58,362 nt of DNA from NCBI RefSeq assembly GCF_000524195.1, contig NW_020170457.1, positions 279,124 to 337,485 of the forward strand, written 5' to 3'. The notes beneath the pieces were generated by a model. The model was not told the DNA's origin, did no database searches, and saw only the letters and a list, made by a program, of their open reading frames with translations. Shown in pieces: positions 26,001-36,134 of this stretch (its first letter is position 1; every line of letters begins with the position of its first letter). The DNA is from Echinococcus granulosus (lineage: Eukaryota; Platyhelminthes; Cestoda; Cyclophyllidea; Taeniidae). Made by a program: the position numbers and the translations under genes.

Positions 26001-29000
26001 TTTTCGGTGTCCCCGTTAAAAGTGCTGGTTTCCGCACGGTTTCTGCTCGGAGTTATTTGCAAGATGCTCTGACTCGACATTTCCCGCAATCTATTTACCT
26101 CCTGCACTAGCATTTTTGCAGATCAATTCCGGGGTTCTTTTTCCAACTCTCGTGGTAGTTACTGATAGCTTCCCAGATGTTCAGAGTACACTGTGCCATC
26201 ATATCAGTATGGTACATTACGAAGGCTTCAATGCAGTCGAGATTGACATCTATCAACACGTGGAACACAAAAGACCTCCCAGTCTGGAAGAATTAGCAGG
26301 GTAAAGTCATTTCAAAACGTCTACGCATAAGTAACTTGAAGTGATATTTGAACGGGGAAAAGAAACTATTCGACGTTAATGGGCCACGAAATTCTACAAT
26401 AAATCAGGAAGTCTAAGTAGACATTGACTAGTTTAAAGTAAGAAGTCGCTTTAAAAAGACAAATATTATCTGGTGCTCTATTTCAATCCGACGAATGGCA
26501 GAGACGGAGAGGCTTTGACAGCCGACGTTTCGAATGGCTTTGTGAGAAAGATCAAAACCTCATCAATTTTTGCTTTAAGTGGACATGAATTGCGTATCCT
26601 TCATCTTAGTGGCTAAGAGAACGAACAATTTGGATGTAAATATAGCAAATATTTTCGGCCACTTCTCAATGAAAAATGTAGAGCTGAGAAAAGAATTCAG
26701 TCGTTCGCTACTGTCCAGATATGTCTCACTGTTTTAATTTTCATTTAATCGCAACTCTTTCCCTTTTGTTCTTATTTCCCAACCCAATTTTAGTTTCTTA
26801 GTTGAACATGTCATGCCAATTCGAGGTACGGATTCAGCCAGTGAAGTCAACGCGTCACGCATATGTGACCCTGATAGCGAAGGCATTAACGTCCTGTTAA
26901 GAGGGGGGACAGCGAACATGTCTACAACGTCAACATCACGGATTGATGTCTGCCGTTACGGGCGCTATGGTCGATAATGAATACAAGCCACCCGAAAAAA
27001 AACGGATGGGGATGGATAAAAGCGGTTTGGTAATAAAGACACCTCTCAATAAACTGGTTCTAGAGTATCCGCAACAATCCTTTGAACCTAAATATAAGTT
27101 TCGAGTACACGCAGGATAAAATTTCGTTCCAGATAAATGCAACAAGTGGCCATGAAATTCGTGTAGGCACCGAAGTGCCTCGCTGCAATGAGTTGTAACT
27201 TGCAGGGGTTTGTAAAAGACAATAATGGTAGTTTATATGCCTGAACTGCAAGCTCCATAAATGCATCCGCCTGTCAGCACAGTGGTATTTATTGTGCTGT
27301 GTACTATCTTTGCTCCATTTTGAACTTTTATATCATAAAATGCGGAGTGAACGTGATGGATGCGATTCAGTGCAGTCCGCTTTATAGCCTCCAAAGGTGT
27401 AAAAGCTAGATGCTTGCGGATTTGTTGAACAACATTTGGAGAGGCTGCGGTAGGCAGTTTTCGTAATGAATCATTCAAAGAAAGACCCACTATTCATGAG
27501 AATGATGATGAATTACGTGTAAACCTTGGTTCAAATAAGATGCCAGGGAAAGGTGAGCGATGAAGCAGTCGGTTTACAACTGGGAAGAGGTCACAGTAGA
27601 AGCCTCTAAGCAAATAAAAACCACCCAGGTGCCAAATGATAGAAAATGAGCTTCAATGATCAATTTGTCGCTCTTCTTTCGAGTTTATTGGTAACAAAAA
27701 TGCCTCGTATTTTTGGGAAATTACTCCTCTTGAATAATTCACTTAATAAAGATCAAGCAACCACGGACGAGACCTACACACTCGATACCGCTCGAGCGTG
27801 AACAAGAAAAAAACTTGTTCGAAAACAGCAAGGACCAGTCAATCAGCCAGTCGGAAGGGAGTCCTATTCTTTGCCTTACAAAACAACGCAAAACTTCATA
27901 CTAAATAGATCCCTTCAAGGTAAGAGGAAGGTAAGGTTGCATTCTCAGCTTGTGTTGTCCCCTTGATAGCATTTTCCCAAAGGATTTTCGCGTTTTATTG
28001 ACATAAGACAATCGCACGAGAAATGCAACAGACCCTTGGGAAATAAAGCAGGTAGGAATGGAAGCGATTGGTCTCCATTTTTTTCCCTTGACCTCTAGGG
28101 ACAAAGTACTTTGCAAGAATGTTTCATTGAGAAAGGATTGCAGATTATAAATGGGAATTACCTAGACGAATAAAGCACTTTCAAGTAATCTCTTGCAGTA
28201 ATATTGCCATTTAAGTTAAAATCTCCACTAAGTGTTGCCAGAAATTGTCTTAAGTTTTCTTTTGCCTGAAGGTTTCGAGGTGAATAAACAAAAAAAGGGA
28301 GGAAAGAAAGGTGAGTTAATTAGAAAGTCGTCTTCTCAGTGGTCAAAGTGAGGAATCAGCAGTCAGAAAAAAAAAGTAATTTAAACACCGAAAAGGTAGC
28401 CAATGAATTATTCGGCATTTCGCACCGAGCCAGCAACTAGAATCCAATTGGTTCAGATATGGATTTGTAGGGAAAAACTCACCAAGAAATAAAAGTGGTG
28501 CCTGTGTTGAAATTTCGGCCGACACTGCAAATATGGCATGCTTTCAAGAGTGGAAAAATGGGCACAGTGGACACATGTGGAAGTCCATTGGTTTCAAGTC
28601 TTTAAACATTTTCTTTAGCGGTAAAGGTATCTGGGTTAGGAGTAGTTACTAGCTGGGTCTAGACGATTCATGTGAATAATGCTGTCTAGTAAGTTGTAGA
28701 CGGTTTCTCATCTTAGAGCAGAGGGCGGGAAAATTTATACTTAAATCGCTTAGTCGAGTATTGTGAGCACTCGCAATCGGCAAGTTTGCTCGGTAGAGGG
28801 AATGAAGTGGTCACGTTGATGTTGCAGGTACGGAGCACCCAGCCAGTCCAACTCTCACAATCACAACAATGAGATGTAAAAATGCTAAAACTGATTCAAT
28901 GGAAAAGAGTGATTTTTTAAAAAGAGTTAGAGAAAATTCCTATGCAAAGCAAAAGTAAAAAGGTTCCAAAGCCTCCCTAATTTCCTTCCTGCAGCAATCG

Positions 29001-32000
29001 TTACAAAGAATAATAATAATAACGCATTTTATTTTGACACCTTGTGGGTTTGGAAATTAACTCGGCGAAAGGGGAGAAAAACAGGAGACAAGTAGAAAGC
29101 GGAAATAGAATAGTTTATAGACAGAAATGGACGAATTATGTTGCTTAGAAAGTGGTTATAAACAATTTCTGCCTTATTGCCGAATGCACATATACAGCCC
29201 GGAAATGGCGTACCTAATCGACCGGCCAGACAAAGGCAAGCAAGTAAGTCGGACAACACGNNNNNNNNNNNNNNNNNNNNNNNNNNNNNNNNNNNNNNNN
29301 NNNNNNNNNNNNNNNNNNNNNNNNNNNNNNNNNNNNNNNNNNNNNNNNNNNNNNNNNNNNTGAGAATTGCAAAACACAGTACGATCATCGGTTGTCAAAG
29401 AACTACTGGTTTTTTGCAGTCCCCGTTCGTAGTCGGTTGTCTCAAGTGGACCATAACGGTGGTCTGCCAGTTCTGCTTGTTACCATTACTTTAACCGTTG
29501 TTTTATCCCCATTCTTATAAAATGAAAAGCGCCATCAATGCACGAGTACTCGCTTGCCTTTGATGACAATTGCCTAGCCGCATTCTTGCCTCAGCAGCGG
29601 AACTCTTGCCGTATTCTAATGGGACCTTTCCAATTGTTTTAAGTGGTTTTTTGGGTGTGAAATAAAGCTACCTGTCAAAAAGCCAGAATGGATAGGTTAG
29701 AGGCTTATTTTGTGTGGCAGTCGCTAACAGTCGACTCACCAGATGAGACAACTAATTGAAGAAGTGTGGTTGATGGCAAATAAGTGGAATCACAAGGGGT
29801 GTTTGGTTTTGCAGGCATCAAGGGACTGCCTGCCGTGGTGGCACCACAAGCGGTGGTACATGTTTAGTTTGGAAGGCCCGATTCTGGATGTCAGATCGAC
29901 GCAGAAGACCTCGTGATGCAAATTAAGTCACCTTACTGCTTTTAAACAGCACAGAAGAATGAAACGTTGTGCATTGCGTTGGAGCTGAGTGTTTTACCAG
30001 AGAAAGTCAGGATTCGTAATTTTGCATCAGCAAAAACCGGTGGAAGCACACCGATTCCGGCATGGATGAGGTAGTGAAGCAGGATGTCCAACGATGGCTC
30101 AACTGTACTTCGTGCCTTCCGGACTAGAAGCCGGTTAGGCACTGAGACACAAGTGCAGAGGTTTAACGGCAGGCGACTACGTGGAACATCTACGCGCAAT
30201 TATCAACCAGTAAAACACATTCTTTTGCCTTGTGCGATTACAAAAGTCCCAATTTACTATGAATGCGCCCCACAAAGTGGCAATGGGTGACAATACCTAG
30301 TTACAGACGTATAGTTTTTGAAATTAAAGGCCAGAGCAAGGTAAACAGAAACAATTTCGGGCATCTGTTTGTTTCGTTTGCCATCGTGTCTACTTTTGAA
30401 GTTTACTCCTGTTTGATAATCGGACACCCAAATGGATAGCGTGTGTAAACATAACACCGAAGTATCAAAGAAACTTGTATAAAAGGCGCCTAAATAATTA
30501 TTTACTCGAGCTCACGCTAATGAACACATGAAAGAGCGCAGAAAACATAATTTGGATGATTCAAGGCCGTACATCATCCCATTAGAATGACCCCTTAGGC
30601 AACCACACTTGTCTGCTAAAAGTGTAGCTAATTAGTAAACACACAGCACGTGAACTGGGCGTGAGAGTGAAATGTTACATTCAGACATGCGTTATGAATA
30701 TTCACTTACGTAGGAAGAAGACCTAAGTTGAAGGTAGATGGTGCACACTGTCTAAAGTTAGCTTTAAGAGAGGTAAATGCGAGTAATGTGATGAAAAATC
30801 TAGCAGACTGATGGTTCACGCTTCGCTGAGGAAAGCACTTTGAATGGTAAAAATGAGCCATGTGTCATGCAGGAGACCTTCACTAACCTCAAATTATAAG
30901 CAGAATACCAACAAGGTATGATGTGCTTACTCTTGCAGTATTTTTTAGCAAGAGAAAAAAGCCTCTACCCTCCTTCAAATTATGAGGAGAAGAAGGAGGA
31001 GAGGAAGAAGAGAAAGGGAGGGGGGAGGAAAAGGCAAAAAAAGCAAGCTGTTTAAGACCGCCAGCAGCTCTACACAATGAGCAAATGGAGGGTATGTGAG
31101 GGTAAAGTGACCATGACAACTCAACGCCACGCAACGCAAGAATCATCTCGTACTGCGTTACAATGCAATGCGATGCGACCAATTATGAAAGCATAATGAC
31201 CTACGAAAGTGAGAGACCAAAGTATTCAAGCTGCAAAGTAATTCCGGGATCTGTTTTTTTTTCTTTTGAAAAAGGTCAAAAGATCATACAATCCATGTGG
31301 TCCATTCTCGTGGTGCGAATAAACCTCCGATTTGACAACCTCCTCAGATGGGTTTACATTTTGAAAATTTATACCGTCAGGAAAAAAAACGTTTAACTGT
31401 TCCTCAAATTTAACCACAGAGAAAACAGCAAGAGATACTGAGGCAAAAAGTACGTTACGGTGCTCCGCACCTCAGATTTATCACGTCTCTTCTCAATTTT
31501 AATGCGAAAGTCTCCCAAAAATGCGCAAAATATTTAATAACCGAAAAGGGTGATGCAGCGAGGGTTCCATGTAAATTGCACCCAGATGAGCAATTCCAAA
31601 CACCACCAGACTAGGCCTAAAGAGGGGTATTTATAAGCAGAGATATCAACAAAGTGGATGTACCTCTTTAAGAAAAGGCCACCAAAGTGGATAGTCATTA
31701 AAACCTCATTTATCACTTTCCGCATAAACTACTGAATACATCAGCAGTATATATAAGCATGACGTGTTTTCGGAAAACTGTTGACGTTAAAATCGTAAAT
31801 TAGATCAAGGATGTCCATGAAAATTGAAATCCATGAGCGACTTCCTTTACAGTGATGTATGCTAAGATGATTGGCAGATAAAAAAGTGAGCAAAACTGAA
31901 CGTTTGCGCTGATGTAGAGTGGACGAAGCACCAATGCGAACGGGAGACACTAATTCGGTGCCACAGCGCGAACCTCAAGTCTTGCTACTCTACGACAATA

Positions 32001-35000
32001 TAACCACCAAAAGGAGAAAGCAGACTTATCTCAGTGGTCCGAGAGACACTTTGTGAAAGCTGGGAGAATTTCAGAACGGTTTTTAACTCTCCATTGCTGA
32101 GCCATCGAAAGTGCCTTTGTGCAGCTTTTCGCCCGTAAAATGACGATGAGGCAATGAAAGGTAGGCCATTCAGAGGAAACTTTATTCCAGGACATACGGT
32201 GTAACTTTGGCGATAAAGACTTTTCAGTGGATGCTGGTATGGGTTTAGAGACAGATTAGGCTCCACTCAAGACGGTGGCAACTCCTGGAACACAAGAGCC
32301 CCAATTTTACGCTACGTGGACCAGCCGTCTACCTCATCACTAACACTCCCTTTAACTAATGGAGCACCAACTTTTATCCCATTTCGGTTTTAACGTGATG
32401 TAATCTGCTGATCAAGCTGGCAAATAGCAGTGAATGGGCAAGTGGAAAAATTACTACTTCCTTCAGAAATTATTCACTGATTTTCTCTCAAAGTTACCTT
32501 AGAGCCGAATTTACGACTCGCATTCTAGTAGGTAGACTGGTTTCCTTTGTCAAAGGAAATGCCGATTTTGTAAAGGTCAATTTAAGTCTCCTTAATCCAT
32601 AAAAATGCCAAAAGGAGAGCAGAAATGTCACCTGTCATTGCGTCGTTGGATTTAATTTAAACCATCAGGATTTGTCCACAAGTTTAAATATTGCAACAAC
32701 GGACAGGATAAGAAAATACACACGTGAGATTCAATTTTACCAGGCCTGTGCGTCAGTCAATGACACATACGCATCACAGAGCCTACTGTTAGATCGTCTG
32801 CACATGGAATGTTTGGTTTCTGACTGAAGTGTCCTTCTATGGCTTATAAAAGAGTTTTCACACACGAAGCACTTCAGACCATCTAAAGTACACTCGAATT
32901 AGGCTTCGAATTAGGTAAGAGATATTATAGGTATTTCATCAGTTTTGGGCGAAATTCAACCTTACACAGTCAACTGAAAGTGTGGCGAAAACATGTCAGG
33001 GAAAAGCTATGTTCGGTCGTCACGATAGCTAAAGAGCAATCGCCTTTAAGTACACAGGGGCGGGTTAGTTTTCCATATTTCCTAATATGAATGCAAACAT
33101 TAATTAAAAGCTTGGAAAAAGCGGTTCTAGATCTAGTTTTCAAGTTCAACTTCCGCCTTTGATTCAAGCAAATGTCATCAAATTCACCTATTTATAACAG
33201 TTGCTCGGTCATGGGTTGCTTTCTCCACTAACTGCGATAAGGTAACCCAGGAAACAAGGGCATGTCAGGTAACTGTCAAAAACGAACGATTTCACTCTCA
33301 ACCCTGCGATGTACTCAAGTGAAGAGCTCATCGAATCCACGTGAAGGCACCCATCTGCATAACCACCACCTTCACTTTTGCAATCTTTTCTCAATAGAAA
33401 AAAATCAAGAAGCTAAGTACATACTATGAGATGGATGGATCCGCTTCAATCCACTCACGAAAAGCAGCAGTAGTTTTGCATTATCTATTTCCATCCTCCG
33501 TTTTGTAAAGAAAGAATCCAGCACACCAAATGAACACAAATGATTTTTAATTCCAGCTTTACCTATTCACGGATGCAGTTCTGAGCCGAGACTGGAGAGC
33601 TAAATTTGTAGCAGAGATGAGATGTGTGGGAAGAAGTCGAGCTGAAGGAATGAATTCAACGACGTGGAGAAGGAAGAAGAAAGGAAGAGATCCATCAAAG
33701 CGTATTAACACAACCAAAAGACTTTCCACCATTAAGACGATTAAAAGGTGGCTACCTCATCGCCTAATAGAGGTAAGGAAAAGTAGAATGTCAAATTTTA
33801 CACGGCTACCTTAATTTAACGACTCCCAGTCTTCAAATCTACTAGCTCACCTAATGAATGATTTTCTAACGAATTCAAGGCTTTCTTTCGAAAGCACCAT
33901 TCCGAAAGTACTTCAAAATGTCGGGTATACAATGTGACGAGCGGATGAAGCGCTCGAATCGGAACTAAAACGTCCATTGGCAGGTTTCAAATAGGGTGAA
34001 TTACAAAGCAATTAAATGAAGGCTATGTGTTCATCTAAATGGCTAGCTTCAGCTTTAAGGGTAATAGTTGAATAAGCTTCACCCGTACGACGGGCGAGGG
34101 CGATTTCATTTTCCCATAATCCCATTGGTGCAAAAGCAACTAAACATAAAGCGATTTAAGGTGGATTGATCCATATTCACGGTATCACATTGATTGGTTA
34201 CGAAACCCTACGCCCTATCCTATTAATCCCAACGCCAAAGCGTTGGACGTTTCCGTGACACCTTTTGATTGCATTATAATTATCCAGGCATCTTTTTCAG
34301 CCGTAACTTGGGAGTCACGCCGGTGGTAGGGTGGTGGAATATAGCTAAAACAATAAGCTCGTACGAGTGGAGCCATCATAACAGTCAGTGGATTGATCGC
34401 TAGGTGAAAAAAAAATGATGGAAAGATGAGAGGATCGGAGGGATGGACTAGATCGCATAGGCGAATGGACACGTAAGGAACAAAAAAAAATAATTGGCAA
34501 ATTCATATTTGAATAAATAGGTATGGTAAAGTGAACTGCCTCAGCTGGGTGTTCTGATGACTCGAGGTTTACGTGCCATTAAGCTTTCAATCGAGGTAGT
34601 CGTAACTCATTAAATAGTGATAAAAAAATGCTCACCATGCAAAAGGAATTTTCTGTTTCCCTACACCAACATATACACATCCGGGCACCCCCGGCTCCAC
34701 ACTTGAGCCACCACTTCTATCCTCATCCATCACGGAGCCTCTTCGAAGCAGCCCAAAGTCGCCAATTTTCACAGTCACGCCAGACGGAGCACTGAAGAGA
34801 AGGACATTCCGAGCAGCCAAATCGCGGTGGATGAGGTGACAGGCGGCTAGATGCGCCATCCCACGTGCCAACTGAATCCCCATGTCCCAGAGGACGTCCA
34901 CGCTGAATGCTGTGGCTGGACGACCTTCCACAACACAACTACCGCTACACAGGTTGAGTCGACGAGAGTGAGCTCGCAAAGCCGTGAGTAGACTTCCCAG

Positions 35001-36134
35001 TGGAGCCAACTCTGTGACCTAATGAAAGGAATATAAGAAAAAAATAGGACCATACGATAACGAGTGGGTTGAGAGGAATAATTCCGTAGATCCGAACGAG
35101 ATTGGGATGCGAGACTGACTGCATGAGCATCACTTCCGACAAAACAGTAGAGAAAAAATCTGCGGCATCGTCTGTTTTACTGCGACGGAGAATCTTCAGT
35201 GCAACTGGAAGCTAGGACCAGATAAAGAAAAAAATGGGCGTGTAAAGTCAATAACTCTCAACTTGGTAACTCATTGACGCATTTGGTAGAAAAGCTACCG
35301 TTTCCCCAGACGGTGTTTTCCAGTCGCCTCTTCGAACTACACCAAAGGAGCCTGACCCTAAATGGCCGTTGTTTTCCTTGTGCAAATTCACATCCTCCAG
35401 CCGGATGAGCTGGCATGGAGGCAAGGGATCCATGACAGAAGAGAAAGGAGAGGGCGAGGTGGCAACAGCATGTGTGACGTCGGAGTAGCAACGACGAAGC
35501 GAGGTGGATTCGTCCAGAGTTGACAAAATCGGAGCATCGCGAGGTGGCCCATAGCGTAACTATAGGACAAATATACAAGGCAACTAGTACGAGTTAGATC
35601 AGTCAGCAACATTGTCAAAGAAGAACGAGTGTTTGCCTTACAAGGTGTAGGAGAGGAACGCCAAAAGAAAGTCGGTGGTGATGCTTCTTGCGGGGCTTTC
35701 TAAGTAACCCCGCATTTTCACGGTGAATTTTGATAACTTCTTTGATACGTCCTATGGCAGGAGTGCTAAGACCAATTCGGTGGAGATCGGCCTTGCGAAC
35801 GAAGTCAAAGTGCTGAAGTCTGGGGTAAATAAAAGAAAGGCATTGTGGCAAACTACAATTCCCATGCCAGAAGGAGTCATTATTTGAATCGAACATCAAC
35901 ATACAAAAAATATTCATCTTTGTAACTAAATACACCTAGTTGAGATAGTAAATATGTTAAAAAGAGCCTTGGTCTCATCAAAAGTTACAAGGAACATCAC
36001 AGAATGAGGAATCCGATATATCCTTTGTACAAATTATATTACTGTGTGACTTGGAGAACATTTTTGAAGGCGTCATAAAAGTCCGGCAATTGAACTTCAT
36101 CTAAAAATGTTCGAAGCCAATCAGACGACGACAT
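7703..36134 (-). CDS. Ack: ACK/TNK2-type non-receptor tyrosine kinase (12 exons seen, C-lobe absent)
   Basis: Activated CDC42 kinase, a cytosolic tyrosine kinase that binds GTP-loaded CDC42. Exons are 36134-36043, 35819-35642, 35559-35299, 35211-35056, 35018-34636, then 21787-21598, 20011-19915, 17978-17632, 17042-16902, 16866-16616, 14335-14116 and 8073-7703. The first five encode 356 residues plus a split codon. The last seven encode 538 residues to TGA, with matching phases throughout. Domain order is SAM-like, kinase, SH3 directly after the kinase, CRIB, Ser/Pro-rich linker with PPAY, and UBA-like end, which is diagnostic of ACK. Catalytic residues by number are GSGSFG 158-163, Lys183, Glu203, gatekeeper Thr231, HRDLAARN 293-300, DFG 316-318 and a candidate activation Tyr345. 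The C-lobe exon and the next exon are missing between 34636 and 21787. Exon 5 ends in phase 2 and the SH3 exon starts in phase 0, so the gene as assembled cannot be read through. A 100-N gap lies in that interval. Confidence 0.93.
11435..11450. other. 16-bp near-palindrome GTCACRNATRYGYGAC, copy 1
   Basis: GTCACATATATGTGAC, followed by GGTGATAG. It is one of five sites fitting the same consensus (see findings). Confidence 0.6.
11785..11952. other. Assembly gap (100 N) flanked by a duplicated 34-bp sequence
   Basis: The N run is 11819-11918. The 34 bases left of it (11785-11818) and right of it (11919-11952) are the same sequence except for one inserted base and one homopolymer-length change. 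This looks like an overlap between contig ends that was padded instead of merged. Confidence 0.85.
11995..12017. repeat. (GTAT)n microsatellite
   Basis: A perfect tetranucleotide tract just right of the first gap. It may have contributed to the assembly break. Confidence 0.9.
14116..14335 (-). CDS. Ack: ACK linker exon with PPAY motif
   Basis: 220 nt in the frame IPSAPIYQSQASPPRNPYFQ, AAWNAWMRQSAAS, VAEDVDHIRRLFDATP, IVPPAYQQCEREV. PPAY is a PPxY motif like the one that recruits WW-domain proteins (for example Nedd4-type ligases) in vertebrate ACK. The acceptor is CTAACTCAG and the donor GTGAGT, ending in phase 1. Confidence 0.85.
14336..16615. other. ACK intron before the PPAY exon
   Basis: No further exon, repeat or RNA gene seen. 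The minus-strand frame at 15334-15606 has no supporting splice sites or recognised content. Confidence 0.5.
16616..16866 (-). CDS. Ack: ACK linker exon with LIDF motif
   Basis: 251 nt in the frame DLEASLHSEYYSLGCSS, VPIPPPQISISS, then SSASLIDFHQSSES. LIDF resembles the LIDFG clathrin-box-like segment of vertebrate ACK (suggestive only). The acceptor is GTCACCAG and the donor GTTAGT, ending in phase 0. The longest open frame across it (16555-17058) is a different, incompatible frame. Decayed copies of this exon lie at 42654-42888 (+) and about 53148-53260 (-). Confidence 0.8.
16902..17042 (-). CDS. Ack: ACK linker exon (phase-supported)
   Basis: 141 nt, GDATNPAGCTSGVLRIHS through TETASFVVI. 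It has no recognisable domain. It is included because its acceptor (GTGTAG at 17044-17043) and strong GTGAGT donor give phase 1 at both ends, matching both neighbours. The 35-nt intron after it (16901-16867) is at the lower size limit. Skipping this exon would also keep the frame, so it may be optional. Confidence 0.6.
17632..17978 (-). CDS. Ack: ACK linker exon (low complexity)
   Basis: 347 nt that enters in phase 2 with the T completing the CRIB Pro codon. Content is Ser/Gly-rich (ASIGGGGGSGASVAAS) followed by an acidic patch (GEGEDERELLD) and RLPPPPTAS, a possible SH3 ligand. It ends AAA-G at a GTGCGT donor. It corresponds to the poorly conserved region C-terminal of CRIB; the frame is fixed by phase on both sides. 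Confidence 0.82.
17979..19914. other. ACK intron, CRIB to Ser/Gly-rich linker
   Basis: No additional exon or repeat that I can support. The plus-strand frame at 18290-18688 (132 codons) has no recognisable content or splice context. Confidence 0.5.
19915..20011 (-). CDS. Ack: ACK CRIB-domain exon
   Basis: 97 nt encoding GQDISRPIENSFVHVGHHG, then AWGHVDRIDP. It has the CRIB core I-S-x-P-x(4)-F-x-H-x-G-H followed by the ACK-type W-G-x-x-D-R-I-D. In the family this binds GTP-bound CDC42. The acceptor is GGTTGCAG (phase 1) and the donor GTGAGT (phase 2). Confidence 0.93.
20012..21597. other. ACK intron, SH3 to CRIB
   Basis: No additional exon, repeat or RNA gene seen on either strand. Confidence 0.5.
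21598..21787 (-). CDS. Ack: ACK SH3-domain exon
   Basis: 63 codons plus 1 nt: MEVIAKQNFDEADRMDVVTG, the ACK signature VIEGRAENFWWRGQN, and FPREIV. SH3 placed directly after the kinase is specific to the ACK/TNK family, where it is involved in regulating the kinase. The acceptor is TTCTATAG (phase 0) and the donor GTAAGT (phase 1). Confidence 0.95.
25573..26283 (-). pseudogene. Exon-like stretch or pseudogene inside the ACK interval
   Basis: Following a good acceptor (TAATTCTTCCAG, exon from 26283), a frame reads DVNLDCIEAFVMYHTDMM and WEAISNYHESWKKNPGIDLQ, a helical-looking peptide. Within an A-run near 26115 the frame must shift to continue as MLVQEVNRLREMSSQSILQ, then meets TAA TGA near 25889. 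The same frame reopens to PWDPQSRSVPRIAQYRVQ. A possible donor GCG/GTAAAT and acceptor TTGTGCAG lead to QDSAQPAKAFARPGGV with a GTAAGA donor at about 25572. I do not recognise the family. The frameshift and stops suggest a decayed gene nested in the intron, but unrecognised small introns are possible. Confidence 0.35.
26854..26869. other. 16-bp near-palindrome, copy 2
   Basis: GTCACGCATATGTGAC, followed by CCTGATAG. The right flank resembles that of copy 1. Confidence 0.6.
29261..29360. other. Assembly gap, exactly 100 N
   Basis: A fixed-length 100-N run, the usual mark of an unsized scaffold join. The two flanks show no similarity to each other. It sits in the ACK interval where the kinase C-lobe exon should be. 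Reading frames drawn across it are artefacts. Confidence 0.95.
34636..35018 (-). CDS. Ack: ACK exon 5 (hinge to activation loop)
   Basis: 383 nt: VTELAPLGSLL hinge, HLIHRDLAARN catalytic loop, VKIGDFGLLRRG, and an activation loop ending CVYVGVGKQKIPFAW. The segment between helix D and helix E and the activation loop are both longer than in vertebrate ACK. It ends in phase 2 inside the Trp codon at a GTGAGC donor. The next exon is not found downstream on this strand. Confidence 0.94.
35056..35211 (-). CDS. Ack: ACK exon 4 (VALK lysine, helix C)
   Basis: 52 codons: LPVALKILRRSK with the ATP-anchoring Lys183, an acidic helix C with Glu203 in LSEVMLMQSV, and SHPNLVRIYGIIPLNPLVI. It is followed by a 37-nt intron (35055-35019). 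Confidence 0.93.
35299..35559 (-). CDS. Ack: ACK exon 3 (linker and kinase glycine loop)
   Basis: 87 codons in phase 0. A Ser/Pro-rich linker leads into CQLIRLEDVNLHKENN and LGSGSFGVVRRGDWKTPSGE, the nucleotide-binding loop. The FGVVRRGxWxxPSGxT pattern is characteristic of ACK. The donor is GTAGCT. Confidence 0.93.
35642..35819 (-). CDS. Ack: ACK exon 2 (second half of SAM-like domain)
   Basis: 178 nt, with LQHFDFVRKADLHRIGLSTP and GRIKEVIKIHRENAG. It corresponds to the HFxYVxxxDLxKIGxxxPGxRRLxEAV segment of ACK SAM domains, which mediates dimerisation and membrane targeting in the family. The acceptor is TTTACCCCAG and the donor GTAAGG. Confidence 0.88.
36043..36134 (-). CDS. Ack: ACK exon 1 (start, first half of SAM-like domain)
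   Basis: 30 codons plus 2 nt: MSSSDWLRTFLDEVQLPDF then YDAFKNVLQVT. It matches the ACK N-terminal pattern LLSEVQL...NVTxL. An in-frame TGA lies five codons upstream of the ATG, which supports this start. The GTAATA donor leaves phase 2, matching exon 2. Confidence 0.85.

Larger units (their letters stand above)
21788..34635. other. ACK interval lacking its C-lobe exon
   Basis: A 12.8-kb interval between the activation-loop exon and the SH3 exon. It should hold at least two coding exons: the C-lobe, and a short one with the helix-I Arg-Pro that enters in phase 2 and leaves in phase 0. Neither was found on the minus strand. It contains the second 100-N gap and a small exon-like stretch at 25573-26283. 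The rest shows no coding signal or repeat that I can support. Confidence 0.6.

Noticed and set aside
29029..29494. Four open frames crossing the second N run
   Set aside because: Gap artefacts; ambiguous codons count as open.
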